A DNA stretch of 64,000 nucleotides. Source: JAHEGP01 sp963751595. Lineage in GTDB: Bacteria; Pseudomonadota; Gammaproteobacteria; Pseudomonadales; JAHEGP01. The position numbers and the translations under genes were made by a program. The stretch is taken from contig CAVVVC010000001.1 of assembly GCA_963751595.1 (NCBI GenBank), positions 1,426,001 to 1,490,000 on the forward strand. Direction: 5' to 3'. Shown one piece after another: positions 1 to 8,764 of this stretch. The notes below the pieces were generated by a model. It saw only the letters and a program-made list of their open reading frames with translations. It searched no databases and was not told the origin of the DNA. Position 1 is the first letter of the stretch; each line of letters starts with the position of its first letter.

Positions 1-1348
1 GTGCCTGATTCATGGCAGCGTAGTCGTCACCGGGAATGATTCCTTCGATATTGAAACGTCGGTAGTCAGCCTTGATCGGACCCTCGAGACCAAAGACCAC
101 GCAGGACGCCACTGTTTTTTCGCCGCTGCTGTGACTGATATCGAAGCATTCAACCCGCTCGGGAACTTCCTCAAGTTGCAAAGCCTCGGCCAGGGCTTCG
201 AAGCGGTCCCGGGTATTCTTTCGGCTCGCGAGGCGGGCTCGACAATTTTCGTCCGCCGTCGTTGCCGCCAGGTCGAGCCAGCGTGAACGCCCCCCGCGCA
301 ATCGATGGGAAATGCTGACTCTGCTGCCACTGCGCTCCCCAAGGGCAGCCTCCAGCGTCGACCGATCGGCGGGCTCAAGGTTTACCAGCATTTCACTGGG
401 TATCGTGGTGGCTCCCGATGCCAGGTAAAACTGACCGATGAAGGCGGCAAGGATTTCCGCGTTGGATTCATCGAGGTGGGCCTGGGGGTAGTGGCTCTTG
501 CTGCCGAGAATCCGCCCGTGGCGCACATACATCACCTGAATGCAAACTACCCTGCCCTCCCTGGCCAGGGCGAGTATATCGAGGTCTCCACTCTCCCCCT
601 CAATGTACTGGGTAGCCAGCACCCGCTGGAGGGAGCGAATCTGGTCGCGAATCGCGGCCGCCTGTTCAAACTTCAGTGCCGCAGCGGCCACTTCCATCTG
701 GTCGCCCAGTTCTGTCAACAGATCCTGGCTCTTACCCCCCAGCAACATACTGGTATGACGCACCGCATCGGCGTACTCCTCCTCGCTGACAAGGCCGACG
801 CAGGGCCCACTGCAACGGTTTATCTGGTATTGCAGGCAGGGCCGGGTTCGGTTCTTGAAAACCGTATCCTCACACTGGCGCAGGCGAAACACTTTTTGCA
901 GAAAAGCCAAGCTTTCCCGCACCGCGTGACTGTTTGGGTAGGGACCGAAGTATTGACCCTTGCCACGCTTGGCTCCTCGATGGAAGGCGATCCGCGGAAA
1001 CGCCTGATCGGAAATCAAAATGTAAGGGTAGGATTTGTCATCCCGCAGGAGGATATTATACGGCGGACGATGGGTCTTGATCAGGTTCTGCTCCAACAGC
1101 AGAGCCTCGGTTTCGGTTCGCGTTACCGTGATGTCGATCTGCGCAATGCGCCCGACCAGAGCCATGGTCTTATTGTTGAGGCCCTTGTTGCGAAAATAGC
1201 TGGCAACCCGCTTTTTGAGGTTTTTCGCCTTGCCAACGTAGAGCACGCCAGCCTCACGATCCAGCATCTGGTAGATACCCGGCTTTTCTGTGAGGCTGGC
1301 GAGAAAGCGCTTGCTATCGAAGCCCTGAACCGTTTCTGACATTGCCAT
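1..1348 (-). CDS. uvrC: UvrABC excinuclease subunit C, 3' part missing
   Basis: UvrC makes the two incisions flanking a lesion in nucleotide excision repair after loading by UvrA and UvrB. The visible ~449 residues start with MAMSETVQGF. The N-terminal GIY-YIG nuclease domain is clear (KPGIYQMLDREAGVLYVGKAKN, shortened here to its GIY and YVGKAKN cores), followed by a Cys-containing segment (NRCSGPCVG), a UVR helix pair that binds UvrB (residues about 200-235) and the beginning of the C-terminal RNase H-like endonuclease (VECFDISHSSGE). The gene runs off the left edge, so the helix-hairpin-helix end is not seen. The start could also be the second ATG six bases further in. It lies downstream of gacA, the usual gacA-uvrC order, but a repeat element separates them. 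Confidence 0.96.
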   Translation of the reverse strand, partial: MAMSETVQGFDSKRFLASLTEKPGIYQMLDREAGVLYVGKAKNLKKRVASYFRNKGLNNKTMALVGRIAQIDITVTRTETEALLLEQNLIKTHRPPYNILLRDDKSYPYILISDQAFPRIAFHRGAKRGKGQYFGPYPNSHAVRESLAFLQKVFRLRQCEDTVFKNRTRPCLQYQINRCSGPCVGLVSEEEYADAVRHTSMLLGGKSQDLLTELGDQMEVAAAALKFEQAAAIRDQIRSLQRVLATQYIEGESGDLDILALAREGRVVCIQVMYVRHGRILGSKSHYPQAHLDESNAEILAAFIGQFYLASGATTIPSEMLVNLEPADRSTLEAALGERSGSRVSISHRLRGGRSRWLDLAATTADENCRARLASRKNTRDRFEALAEALQLEEVPERVECFDISHSSGEKTVASCVVFGLEGPIKADYRRFNIEGIIPGDDYAAMNQA

Positions 1349-1387
1349 GCAGGATCAGCAAAAAGCGCAAGCGTAGCAAAGCCGGGA

Positions 1388-1603
1388 GCTAACCGCCATA
1401 TCTCTCCGATTCGGCAATCGCTTTTTCGGCGTGTCTGTTATTTTAGTGTAGGGCGCCTATTGGGTTTCTCGCCGGATCTTGCACGCGGTACGAAATCTTC
1501 CTCCTGCTGCCATAGCTGCGGCTATGCCCTTGGTCGGAAAATCCCGCAGCGCGCACAAGCGCTCGCCGAGAATTCCAAATATCGGTGAGATATGGCGCTA
1601 AGC
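1388..1603 (-). repeat. MITE-like repeat, copy 1 (between gacA and uvrC)
   Basis: This ~215-bp element has imperfect terminal inverted repeats with the core CGCCATATCTC(T/A)CCGAT at both ends. It matches 40000-40215 in the opposite orientation, with about 19 mismatches in ~205 aligned bases and no gaps (manual alignment). It encodes no transposase. A central hairpin CATAGC-NNNN-GCTATG is kept in both copies while its loop differs. The element overlaps the last codon of gacA: the TAG stop at 1598-1600 lies inside the terminal repeat. The flanks carry CTAA on both sides, which could be a target duplication or part of the inverted repeat. Confidence 0.8.
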
Positions 1604-2260
1604 GGAAGGCACCCGGGGTATTTCTACAAGGCCCCAACTGCAGGCCAGTTGCATCAGGGCTACATCGTTTTCTATCTGCAACTTGTCGAAGATCCGGTAC
1701 CGGTAAGTGTTAACGGTTTTGGGCAGCACGTGCAGGGCCTCGGCGATGGCTCGGATCTTTTCGCCACCGCTAATCATCAGGCAAACCTGAAGTTCCCGCG
1801 CACTGAGCCGCTCGAACGGAGACTGCTCAGGCTCAGGTTCCAGTGCCTGCAGGGCCATGCGCTGGGCGGTGCCGTTATCAAGGTAGGTCTTACCCGCGTT
1901 CACTGTACGAACGGCATCCACCAGGTCATTGAAACTGGAGTCTTTGGAAACGAAGCCACTCGCTCCGGCATTGATAAAGTGACGACTCACCAGCACGTCC
2001 TTGCTACTGGTAAGGGCAACGACCCTGATGCCCCCTGGCATCCTGGTTATCTTGCCGGTCGCCTCTATGCCCCCCATACCTGGCATTCGCATATCCATCA
2101 GGACGACATCGACATCTTCTGGGTTCCTGCGGCAAAAACTGCACGCCTGTTCACCACTGGCAGCCTCGCCCTGCACAGTGAAATGGGGAATATCGTTCAA
2201 CAACCGCTTCAGCCCCGAACGAACCAGGGCGTGGTCATCAACTAAAAGTATCTTAATCAA
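1598..2260 (-). CDS. gacA: GacA/UvrY-type response regulator
   Basis: This is a two-component response regulator of the NarL/FixJ class, expected to be phosphorylated by a BarA/GacS kinase and to switch on CsrA/RsmA-titrating small RNAs. The receiver domain (about residues 1-120) has the acidic pair in LLVDDHALV, a phospho-acceptor in VVLMDMRMPG and a conserved Lys in SKDSSF. The LuxR-type helix-turn-helix (about 150-210) reads LSARELQVCLMI and VNTYRYRIFDKL. I chose the TTG at 2260 because an AGGAAAGGA ribosome site precedes it and it gives 220 aa, the usual GacA size; a longer reading from an ATG at 2317 is possible. The stop codon falls in the end of the repeat element that separates it from uvrC. 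Confidence 0.93.
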   Translation of the reverse strand: MIKILLVDDHALVRSGLKRLLNDIPHFTVQGEAASGEQACSFCRRNPEDVDVVLMDMRMPGMGGIEATGKITRMPGGIRVVALTSSKDVLVSRHFINAGASGFVSKDSSFNDLVDAVRTVNAGKTYLDNGTAQRMALQALEPEPEQSPFERLSARELQVCLMISGGEKIRAIAEALHVLPKTVNTYRYRIFDKLQIENDVALMQLACSWGLVEIPRVPSA

Positions 2261-2353
2261 GGTCTTCCTTTCCTCGCTATCGAATGGTTCCTGGAAACAG
2301 CTCGACTCACTGACCATTGCTACTTCCGCCTGGCTTGGTTTGTTCGTTACAAA

Positions 2354-2965
2354 TCAGGTGTCAGCCACTGGCTGACCGATCGTTCGGAAGGTCAGGTTTA
2401 TTCTTGGGCTCTTGATTCCCAGGCGGCGAGGTAAACTGTGTTGCCAGCTTCGCTGCGTGTCATGCCCCATAACGAGCAGCGCGCCGGATGGAAGAGAAAC
2501 ATGGTACGGATCATAGCGTTTTTCCTTGTGCCGAAGGTAAAAAGGTCGTTCAGCGCCGAGACTGACCGAGGCAATGACCGGGCTGTTTTGCAGCTCGGGC
2601 TCGTCGTCACTGTGCCAACCCATATAGTCGTTTCCATCCCGGTAGAAATTGGCCAGTACCGAGTTGAACGACAAGTCTAGCAGGTGGAAAAGCCGGTCGC
2701 GGATATCTTCCAATAGTGGGTGCCAGTGCTGTGCAATATGTACAGTGCCGGAGTAACCGTAGCGCACGCCGGGGTCACCGTAGAATGCGGTAAGCCGCGG
2801 CACGACAACCTTCCTGCCGAATAGGGTCAAGGTTTCACTTTGCCAGTTCAACGAGTGCAGGCCGTCAAACCATTCCTGGGCCTTGTCCGCAAAGCAGTTG
2901 GGATAGACTCTGGTATCGGCATTGGCCAGAAACTGACAGGGGTCAAGCGGCGTGACAATGGCCAT
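2354..2965 (-). CDS. alkB: AlkB-family Fe(II)/2-oxoglutarate dioxygenase
   Basis: This 203-aa protein belongs to the AlkB family, which removes alkyl groups from DNA or RNA bases by oxidation. The iron facial triad starts with the HxD of MGWHSDDE (about residues 118-124), and the 2-oxoglutarate-binding end is RINLTFR near residue 190. The nucleotide-recognition loop precedes it (SNSVLANFYRDGNDY region, with NFYRDG visible). Length fits ALKBH2-like bacterial AlkB proteins. It overlaps the end of murB by 23 bases and lies upstream of gacA, so it may be read in the same transcript. No Ada-type regulator is nearby. The substrate is not evident from sequence. Confidence 0.9.
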   Translation of the reverse strand: MAIVTPLDPCQFLANADTRVYPNCFADKAQEWFDGLHSLNWQSETLTLFGRKVVVPRLTAFYGDPGVRYGYSGTVHIAQHWHPLLEDIRDRLFHLLDLSFNSVLANFYRDGNDYMGWHSDDEPELQNSPVIASVSLGAERPFYLRHKEKRYDPYHVSLPSGALLVMGHDTQRSWQHSLPRRLGIKSPRINLTFRTIGQPVADT

Positions 2966-3974
2966 CGCTACTCACCAATAGCGGCTCGCGTTCCAGGGCA
3001 ACACCAAAAAGTGACTTGACCCTGGTGGCAACGGCGCCCGCGTAAGCCAGGACGTCATCAGCACTGGCAGCCGACTGGTTCACCAAAACCAGCGCCTGGC
3101 GCGAATGCATGCAAACCCCATTCTCCAGCTTGCCTTTGAAACCCGCCCGTTCGATCAGCCAGCCCGCCGCCAACTTGACATCCCTGCCCTGGGGATAGCC
3201 CACCATGTCCGGGTACCGAGCCCGGAGTTGCCGGTACTGCTGCTGGCTGACAACCGGGTTTTTGAAAAAGCTCCCTACATTGGCTTCCCGCTTGGGGTCT
3301 GGAAGTTTTTGGCGGCGAACATGAACGACTGCTTGGTAAACATCGGCGGCACTGGGCACGACGATACCGCGGCGATCCAGCTCTGCCCGCAGTGCGCCGT
3401 AGCTGTCATTGACCCGCTGCTCTCGCCCAAGGCGAAGACGTACCCGGGTAATCAAGAAGCGCTGGGGCTGTCGCCGGAAAACACTGTTTCGATAGCCAAA
3501 CTCACAGTCGGCGCGCTGCATCTCCAGCCATTTCAGCGAGTGCATATCGAAAGCCTTGACGCTGTCGATGAAGCGTTCGATTTCGACACCATAAGCACCG
3601 ATGTTTTGCACTGGCGCAGCGCCAACGGTACCGGGAATCAGGGCCAGGTTTTCCAGACCGTACCAACCTGCAGCGAGCAGTTCGGTTACCAGTCGATGCC
3701 AATCGTTGCCGGCGGCAATATCGACAACATCAGGCGTGCCTTCGCGGATTTTGTAACCCGTGGTCGTCACCCGAAGCACCAGTGCACTCAGCCGCAGCGG
3801 CAGCACCAGGTTACTCCCCTCTCCCAAGACCAGAACCGGCAGCTTGTTCCCCCTCGCCCAGGCGACCGCCCCGGCGAGCTCGCCTTCCTCGGCAGAGGCG
3901 CAGAAATGATCAGCGGTGCAGGGGAGCCCGAGGGTGTTCATGTTACTCAGATCGACGTTCTGGCGGATTTTCAT
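2943..3974 (-). CDS. murB: UDP-N-acetylenolpyruvoylglucosamine reductase
   Basis: MurB is the cytosolic FAD enzyme that reduces UDP-GlcNAc-enolpyruvate to UDP-MurNAc in peptidoglycan synthesis. The 343-aa reading from MKIRQNVDLS has the FAD-binding motifs LGEGSNLV and PGTVGAAPVQNIGAYGVE, and the catalytic Ser-containing GSFFKNP near residue 235; this is a type I MurB with the extra C-terminal region. I chose the ATG at 3974 because the family starts here; a longer frame extends upstream to 3998. It follows kdsB with a 37-base gap and its end overlaps alkB. Confidence 0.96.
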   Translation of the reverse strand: MKIRQNVDLSNMNTLGLPCTADHFCASAEEGELAGAVAWARGNKLPVLVLGEGSNLVLPLRLSALVLRVTTTGYKIREGTPDVVDIAAGNDWHRLVTELLAAGWYGLENLALIPGTVGAAPVQNIGAYGVEIERFIDSVKAFDMHSLKWLEMQRADCEFGYRNSVFRRQPQRFLITRVRLRLGREQRVNDSYGALRAELDRRGIVVPSAADVYQAVVHVRRQKLPDPKREANVGSFFKNPVVSQQQYRQLRARYPDMVGYPQGRDVKLAAGWLIERAGFKGKLENGVCMHSRQALVLVNQSAASADDVLAYAGAVATRVKSLFGVALEREPLLVSSDGHCHAA

Positions 3975-4011
3975 AAAAACTCGGGTGCGTGCATGCAACC
4001 CCTGGCAGGAT

Positions 4012-4764
4012 TCATTGCGCGGCTTGCAGAATTTTTCTCACGACACCCAGATCATGTTCGGTATCGACCCCGGCAGGCGGAATCTCGGCAGCCTCGGCAA
4101 CGTGTATCCTGACGCCATTCTCGAGCGCGCGCAGTTGTTCCAGCTTTTCAGTCGCCTCAAGCTGACTCATCGGCCAGGCCACGAAGCGATGCAAAAAAGA
4201 TACGCGATAGGCGTAGATGCCCACGTGGCGAAATGCCCCTGACCGGGGAAGTTCCAGGGACTCCCGGTCACGCGGGAAAGGGATCGGTGCACGACTGAAA
4301 TACAGGGCGAGGCCCAGCTTGTCGGTGACCACTTTAACGCAGTTAGGATCGTTGAACTGGGCCGGGTCGTCGATGGGCACAGACAGGGTCGCCATACCGG
4401 CTTCGGGGTTGGCAGCCAGATTTACCGCCACCTGGTCGATGATGCTCGCTGGAATCAGGGGTTCATCCCCCTGAACGTTCACCACCAGATGATCGGGCTC
4501 AAGCCCAAGCTGGCCTGCAGTTTCCTGAATTCGATCCGTACCGGACTCATGATCCGTCGAAGTCATGCAGACTTCACCACCGAAACCACGCACCGCTGTG
4601 GCGACCCGGGCATCGTCAGTCGCCACCACCACGCGCTGCGCCGAGCTTTGGCTGGCCCGCTCGTAGACCCGCTGGATCATGGTCTTACCCACGATGTCCA
4701 GCAGCGGTTTGCCGGGAAGGCGGCTGGATGAAAACCGAGCGGGGATTACAACCGAAAATGCCAC
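4012..4764 (-). CDS. kdsB: 3-deoxy-manno-octulosonate cytidylyltransferase
   Basis: KdsB activates KDO with CTP to CMP-KDO for lipopolysaccharide inner core synthesis in the cytosol. The 250-aa protein has the nucleotidyltransferase signature IPARFSSSRLPGKPL at its N-terminus, the metal and substrate motif NVQGDEPLI near residue 95, and the ending GVDTEHDLGVV. It sits between lpxK and murB in an envelope operon, as in Pseudomonas. The low-molecular-weight phosphatase gene often found between kdsB and murB in pseudomonads is absent. Confidence 0.97.
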   Translation of the reverse strand: MAFSVVIPARFSSSRLPGKPLLDIVGKTMIQRVYERASQSSAQRVVVATDDARVATAVRGFGGEVCMTSTDHESGTDRIQETAGQLGLEPDHLVVNVQGDEPLIPASIIDQVAVNLAANPEAGMATLSVPIDDPAQFNDPNCVKVVTDKLGLALYFSRAPIPFPRDRESLELPRSGAFRHVGIYAYRVSFLHRFVAWPMSQLEATEKLEQLRALENGVRIHVAEAAEIPPAGVDTEHDLGVVRKILQAAQ

Positions 4765-4777
4765 GTAGTGCTCCTAG

Positions 4778-5776
4778 TCAGCGCTTGACCGCCTGCAGCC
4801 GCCGTTGCAGACCAAGCAGAAAGTCGCCCTCAAATACCGCGTTCACTGTGAGGCACCAGTGACGGTCGTCAGCCAGCGCCATGCATTTCACGGCATCTTT
4901 TTCAGTCATGACAACGGTTTTGGCGTCATCAAAATCGATATCCTGGCGCGTGAAGGCGTGGTGGTCCGCAAACGCATGGGGAATGATATCAAAACCGAGC
5001 TGCTGCAGGGTGTCGAAAAACCGCTGTGGGTTGCCAATACCGGCCAGGGCATGCACCGTTCGCTGTCGGTCGAAGCTGGCAACCGGCTCGCTGTGGCCGG
5101 ATATCAATTGCACCAGTCGGGAAGCCTCCAGCCTGAAGCCGTGGGGATGTGCTACCCCCGCCAGTTGGCCACCACCATTCAGCAAAACCGCATCCACAGT
5201 TGCCAGCCGTTCGATCCCTTCCCGCAGCGGCCCAGCAGGCAGGTAGTGCCCGTTGCCAAGCCCGCGCTCGCTGTCCACCACCGCCAGCTCTATATCGCGA
5301 TACAGCGCATAGTGCTGCATGCCATCATCACTGACAACCACATCGCAGTCACTGTGTTGCAGCAGGTGGCGCACCGCCCGGGGTCGATCGGGGTCGATGA
5401 CCACCGGACATCCGGTACGCCGGTATACCAGCAGAGGTTCGTCGCCACAGGCCGCAGCCAGGGTATCGAATTGCAGCATCAGGGGTAAAGTAGCCGGCTT
5501 TCCGCCATAGCCCCGGGCAACAACGCCGGGTCGGTAGCCGAGGCTCAGTAAAAACTCGACGATGGCGATGACGACGGGGGTTTTTCCGGTGCCGCCAACG
5601 CTGATATTACCGACCACGATAACCGGCACCGGCGGTCGCCAAATCGCGTTCGCAGCAAGCTTTTCCAGATAGGTCTCGCGCCGGCGCCGCGCCACCTGCC
5701 CGAAAAGCCAGGACAGCGGTTGCAGGACAGCGCTTAAAGGATGGGAGCCGTACCAGATACGCTCAATCAACGCCAT
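4778..5776 (-). CDS. lpxK: Tetraacyldisaccharide 4'-kinase
   Basis: LpxK phosphorylates the 4' position of the lipid A disaccharide at the inner membrane. The 332-aa protein has an N-terminal membrane-associated helix, a P-loop GNISVGGTGKTPVV near residues 55-70, the family motif ARGYGG, the Walker-B-like VVVSDDGMQHY near residue 150, and TEKDAVKC near 290. It lies 13 bases upstream of kdsB and just downstream of msbA, so synthesis and export of lipid A are grouped together. Confidence 0.96.
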   Translation of the reverse strand: MALIERIWYGSHPLSAVLQPLSWLFGQVARRRRETYLEKLAANAIWRPPVPVIVVGNISVGGTGKTPVVIAIVEFLLSLGYRPGVVARGYGGKPATLPLMLQFDTLAAACGDEPLLVYRRTGCPVVIDPDRPRAVRHLLQHSDCDVVVSDDGMQHYALYRDIELAVVDSERGLGNGHYLPAGPLREGIERLATVDAVLLNGGGQLAGVAHPHGFRLEASRLVQLISGHSEPVASFDRQRTVHALAGIGNPQRFFDTLQQLGFDIIPHAFADHHAFTRQDIDFDDAKTVVMTEKDAVKCMALADDRHWCLTVNAVFEGDFLLGLQRRLQAVKR

Positions 5777-5823
5777 CGTTAGTCAACCACTTGACTGCAT
5801 CAGCCGAGGGTGGCCGGTCGCAG

Positions 5824-7653
5824 TTAACCGTCATCGCCATTTTCGGGAGACGACTCGAAATTTCGCGCATGCAGCGCCGCGTAATGCTCTCCAAGGGCTA
5901 ACAGCTCGCTGTGGCTGCCACGCTCGACGATCCTCCCCCCCTCCATGACCAGAATAAGATCGGCATTCTCGATAGTGGACAAGCGATGAGCGATCACCAG
6001 GCTGGTGCGATCTTCCATCACCGACTGCAAGGCTTCCTGGATATAGTATTCGGCCTTGTTATCCAGCGCCGATGTGGCTTCGTCAAGAATCAGCACCGGT
6101 GCATCCTTGAGAATCGCACGGGCAATGGCCAGGCGCTGGCGCTGTCCGCCGGACAGCATGACGCCATCCTCCCCAACCACAGTCTCCATGCCCAGGGGTA
6201 GAGCGGAAATATACTCGATTGCATTTGCCGCGATCGCAGCCCGGTTTACCGCTTCCCTGGAAGCACCGGCCAAGCCGCCGTAAGCGATGTTGTTGAACAC
6301 CGTATCGTTAAACAGGGTGACCTGCTGGGTAACGACGGCAATCTGATCGCGCAAGTTAGTCAGTTGATAGTCTTTGATGTTCACATCATCGAGGAGTATT
6401 TCGCCACTGCCATACTCGTAAAAACGCGTGATCAAACTGACCAGGGTGGATTTGCCACTACCGGATAATCCCACGAGGGCAACGGTCTCTCCCGGCGCCG
6501 CGGTGAATGAGATATTGCTGAGCACGTTGTCGGCGGAGCCTTCATAGGCAAAACTGACATCACGGAACTCGATCTTGCCCCGGGCACGTTCGGTGACGTA
6601 GCGGCCGCTGTCGGGCTCGTCCGGAGAGTCAATAAACTCGTACAGGTCCTCACAGGCGGCAAGGCCCTTCTGAATGATACCCAGCACTTCGCTCAACTGC
6701 CTGATCGGTTTTGCAAGCATGCCTGCGGCACCCACATAGGCGACAAACTCCCCCGCGGTAGAACCGGTATTGCGATCGAGGGCAACCCAAACCAACACCG
6801 CCATTGCGGTCCAAACCAGCATCTGGATGACTGGGCTGCTGATGGCGCTGTAAAATGCCAGCTTCAGGTTCTGGCGGAGATTGTAGCGACTCGACAATTC
6901 AAAGCGGCTCGATTCGTAATCCCGGCCGCCAAAGGAGCGAACTTCTTTGTAGCCGCCGATGGCTTCGTTGGCGACCTGGGTCACGTCACCCACCGAATCC
7001 TGGATTTTGCGGCTAATACGCCTGAATTGCTTGCCCACCCAGTTGACCAGCAGGCCTATTATCGGCAACACCACCATAAAAATCAGTGTCATTTCCCACT
7101 GCTTGTAGAACAGGTAGGCGAGCAGGCCGATAGCGTAAGTGCCCTCCCTGATGATGATCTTGATGGCATCGGTTGCAGCGCCCGTGACCTGGCTGACATG
7201 GTAGGTCACCTTGGCCAGCAGATTACCGGTGGAACTCTTGTCGTAATAGCTTGAGGGAACCACCAGCATTTTGTCGAAAACCTGGCAGCGCAACTTGTGA
7301 ACGATGGTGTTTGACACCACCGACATATAGTAATTGCCCAGGAAGTAGCCTACTCCGCGGATCACGGCGAGCAGTAACACCGATATCGCTATCATCGCGT
7401 GCAGTGTCCGGGCAGTGGTCTCTCCATCACTGAAATGCCGCAGCATGAAACCCGACACGATGCCGGCATCGACCCGCTTCTCGCCGGCGAGCGTGTCGAT
7501 CACGAACTGGCTCCAATCGGCCACCAGCACCTGGGAAGCCGAGTACAGCATATAACCGAGAATGCTGACCAGGAACAGCGGCCAAAGCGTGTCGAGATTA
7601 CTCAACAATCGGCGATAGATGCGCCAATCGCTCTGGCGTGACTGCTTGCTCAT
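5824..7653 (-). CDS. msbA: Lipid A export ATP-binding/permease protein MsbA
   Basis: MsbA is a homodimeric ABC exporter that flips core-lipid A across the inner membrane. The 609-aa half-transporter has six predicted membrane helices in the first ~320 residues. A nucleotide-binding domain follows, with Walker A GLSGSGKSTL near residue 395, signature LSGGQRQRLAIAR near 500, Walker B VLILDEATSALD and a switch His in VIAHRLST. Length is normal (E. coli 582). It lies between the ExbB/ExbD pair and lpxK. The exact substrate is inferred from the lpxK neighbour. Confidence 0.94.
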   Translation of the reverse strand: MSKQSRQSDWRIYRRLLSNLDTLWPLFLVSILGYMLYSASQVLVADWSQFVIDTLAGEKRVDAGIVSGFMLRHFSDGETTARTLHAMIAISVLLLAVIRGVGYFLGNYYMSVVSNTIVHKLRCQVFDKMLVVPSSYYDKSSTGNLLAKVTYHVSQVTGAATDAIKIIIREGTYAIGLLAYLFYKQWEMTLIFMVVLPIIGLLVNWVGKQFRRISRKIQDSVGDVTQVANEAIGGYKEVRSFGGRDYESSRFELSSRYNLRQNLKLAFYSAISSPVIQMLVWTAMAVLVWVALDRNTGSTAGEFVAYVGAAGMLAKPIRQLSEVLGIIQKGLAACEDLYEFIDSPDEPDSGRYVTERARGKIEFRDVSFAYEGSADNVLSNISFTAAPGETVALVGLSGSGKSTLVSLITRFYEYGSGEILLDDVNIKDYQLTNLRDQIAVVTQQVTLFNDTVFNNIAYGGLAGASREAVNRAAIAANAIEYISALPLGMETVVGEDGVMLSGGQRQRLAIARAILKDAPVLILDEATSALDNKAEYYIQEALQSVMEDRTSLVIAHRLSTIENADLILVMEGGRIVERGSHSELLALGEHYAALHARNFESSPENGDDG

Positions 7654-7677
7654 AAGCTTACCCTGGCTCCGGGAATG

Positions 7678-8097
7678 TTATTGCTGCGCTGGCTGTCGGG
7701 TAGTAATACTGAGGTGCAGAAAACGCAACTGGCCGGCGACATCCATCGCGGTGACCACTGACTGGTGTGGGGTCAGCGCGTCGGCAGTAATCACCAGTGG
7801 CAGCGAGTTATCGCCACCCGACAGTTCAATCAGCGCCGCCTTCAATACTTCCGGCTTGGTGTTTACCAGCGCCTTGCCATTGACTGCATACTTACCATCG
7901 GCTGCGATGGTGATTTCCAACTGCTCTTGCTGTTGCTCCTGGGCGACGCCCTGTGCCTCGGGGAGGTCGACCGTCAAGCGAGTCTCCCTGGTAAAGGTCG
8001 TGGTGACCATGAAGAAGATAAGCAACAGAAACACCACGTCGATCAGCGGGGTCAGGTTGATCTCAAGCTGCGCTTTGGTCTGGCGCTTAAACTTCAC
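7678..8097 (-). CDS. exbD: ExbD/TolR family biopolymer transport protein
   Basis: ExbD/TolR proteins form the proton-channel core of energy-transducing complexes with ExbB/TolQ. The 139-aa protein starts with a short cytosolic stretch, then one membrane helix holding the essential Asp (INLTPLIDVVFLLLIFFM), then a periplasmic domain. The GTG start overlaps the exbB stop codon by four bases (GTGA), so the two are translationally coupled. No tonB or tolA is adjacent. The pair's position beside comEC and lipid A genes matches Pseudomonas, where its partner is not obvious from context. Confidence 0.93.
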   Translation of the reverse strand: MKFKRQTKAQLEINLTPLIDVVFLLLIFFMVTTTFTRETRLTVDLPEAQGVAQEQQQEQLEITIAADGKYAVNGKALVNTKPEVLKAALIELSGGDNSLPLVITADALTPHQSVVTAMDVAGQLRFLHLSITTRQPAQQ

Positions 8098-8729
8098 GAG
8101 GCCTGTTTCTCTTTATAATCAACCTTGCGCTCACCATGAAGGGCGTCAACCAGCTTGATGGTTTCCTGCTCCATGCTCACAACGATACTATCTATCCGCC
8201 GATTAAAATAGCGGAACATGATCATCGCTGGAATAGCGACGCACAGGCCCGCAGCCGTCGTGATAAGCGCCTCGGATATGCCACCGGCCAGGACGTTGGC
8301 ATTGCCGGCACCCTGCACCATAATCTCGGAGAACACCTTGATCATGCCGATTACGGTGCCCAGCAAGCCCAGCAACGGCGAGATAATGGCAATCGTCCCC
8401 AGTGTATCGATATAGCGCTCCAGGTCGTGCACAACATGCCCCGCCGCCTCTTCGATACTTTCCTTCATCACTTCACGACCGTGACGGGAATTACTCAAGC
8501 CGGTAGCCAGAATGCGCCCGAGTGGCGACGACTGTCGCAATTGCTTCATGCGGGCGGCGTCTAGCTGGTTGTTCTTTATCCAGCCCCAGACCTGTGCGAG
8601 CAGGTTGGCGGGGGCTACCCGTGCCGGGTTCAGCGTCCAGTATCGCTCTACGCAAATGGCCAGGGCGGCCACTGAGCAAAGCATGATAGGTATCATCAGC
8701 CAGCCACCGGCCTTTAAGAATTCGAACAC
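8094..8729 (-). CDS. exbB: MotA/TolQ/ExbB proton channel family protein
   Basis: This 211-aa inner membrane protein is the partner of the ExbD protein encoded just downstream. It has a first membrane helix near residues 8-30 and the conserved last two helices in SPLLGLLGTVIGMIKVF (about 120-150) and ALITTAAGLCVAIPAMI (about 155-185). I chose the GTG at 8729 because a strong AAAGGAGG site precedes it by five bases; the open frame continues to 8801 but would then overlap comEC. The sequence fits the TolQ/ExbB-like protein found beside comEC in pseudomonads. Confidence 0.93.
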   Translation of the reverse strand: MFEFLKAGGWLMIPIMLCSVAALAICVERYWTLNPARVAPANLLAQVWGWIKNNQLDAARMKQLRQSSPLGRILATGLSNSRHGREVMKESIEEAAGHVVHDLERYIDTLGTIAIISPLLGLLGTVIGMIKVFSEIMVQGAGNANVLAGGISEALITTAAGLCVAIPAMIMFRYFNRRIDSIVVSMEQETIKLVDALHGERKVDYKEKQAS

Positions 8730-8764
8730 TCGTCCTCCTTTGCCCACGTAAAAACGCGGGAACT

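Noticed and set aside
305..1339. 344-aa plus-strand open frame
   Set aside because: It is antisense to uvrC, whose domains are clear on the minus strand, and it has no recognisable motif.
1443..1637. 64-aa minus-strand frame
   Set aside because: It lies inside the repeat element; the second copy does not keep the same reading, so it is not a gene.
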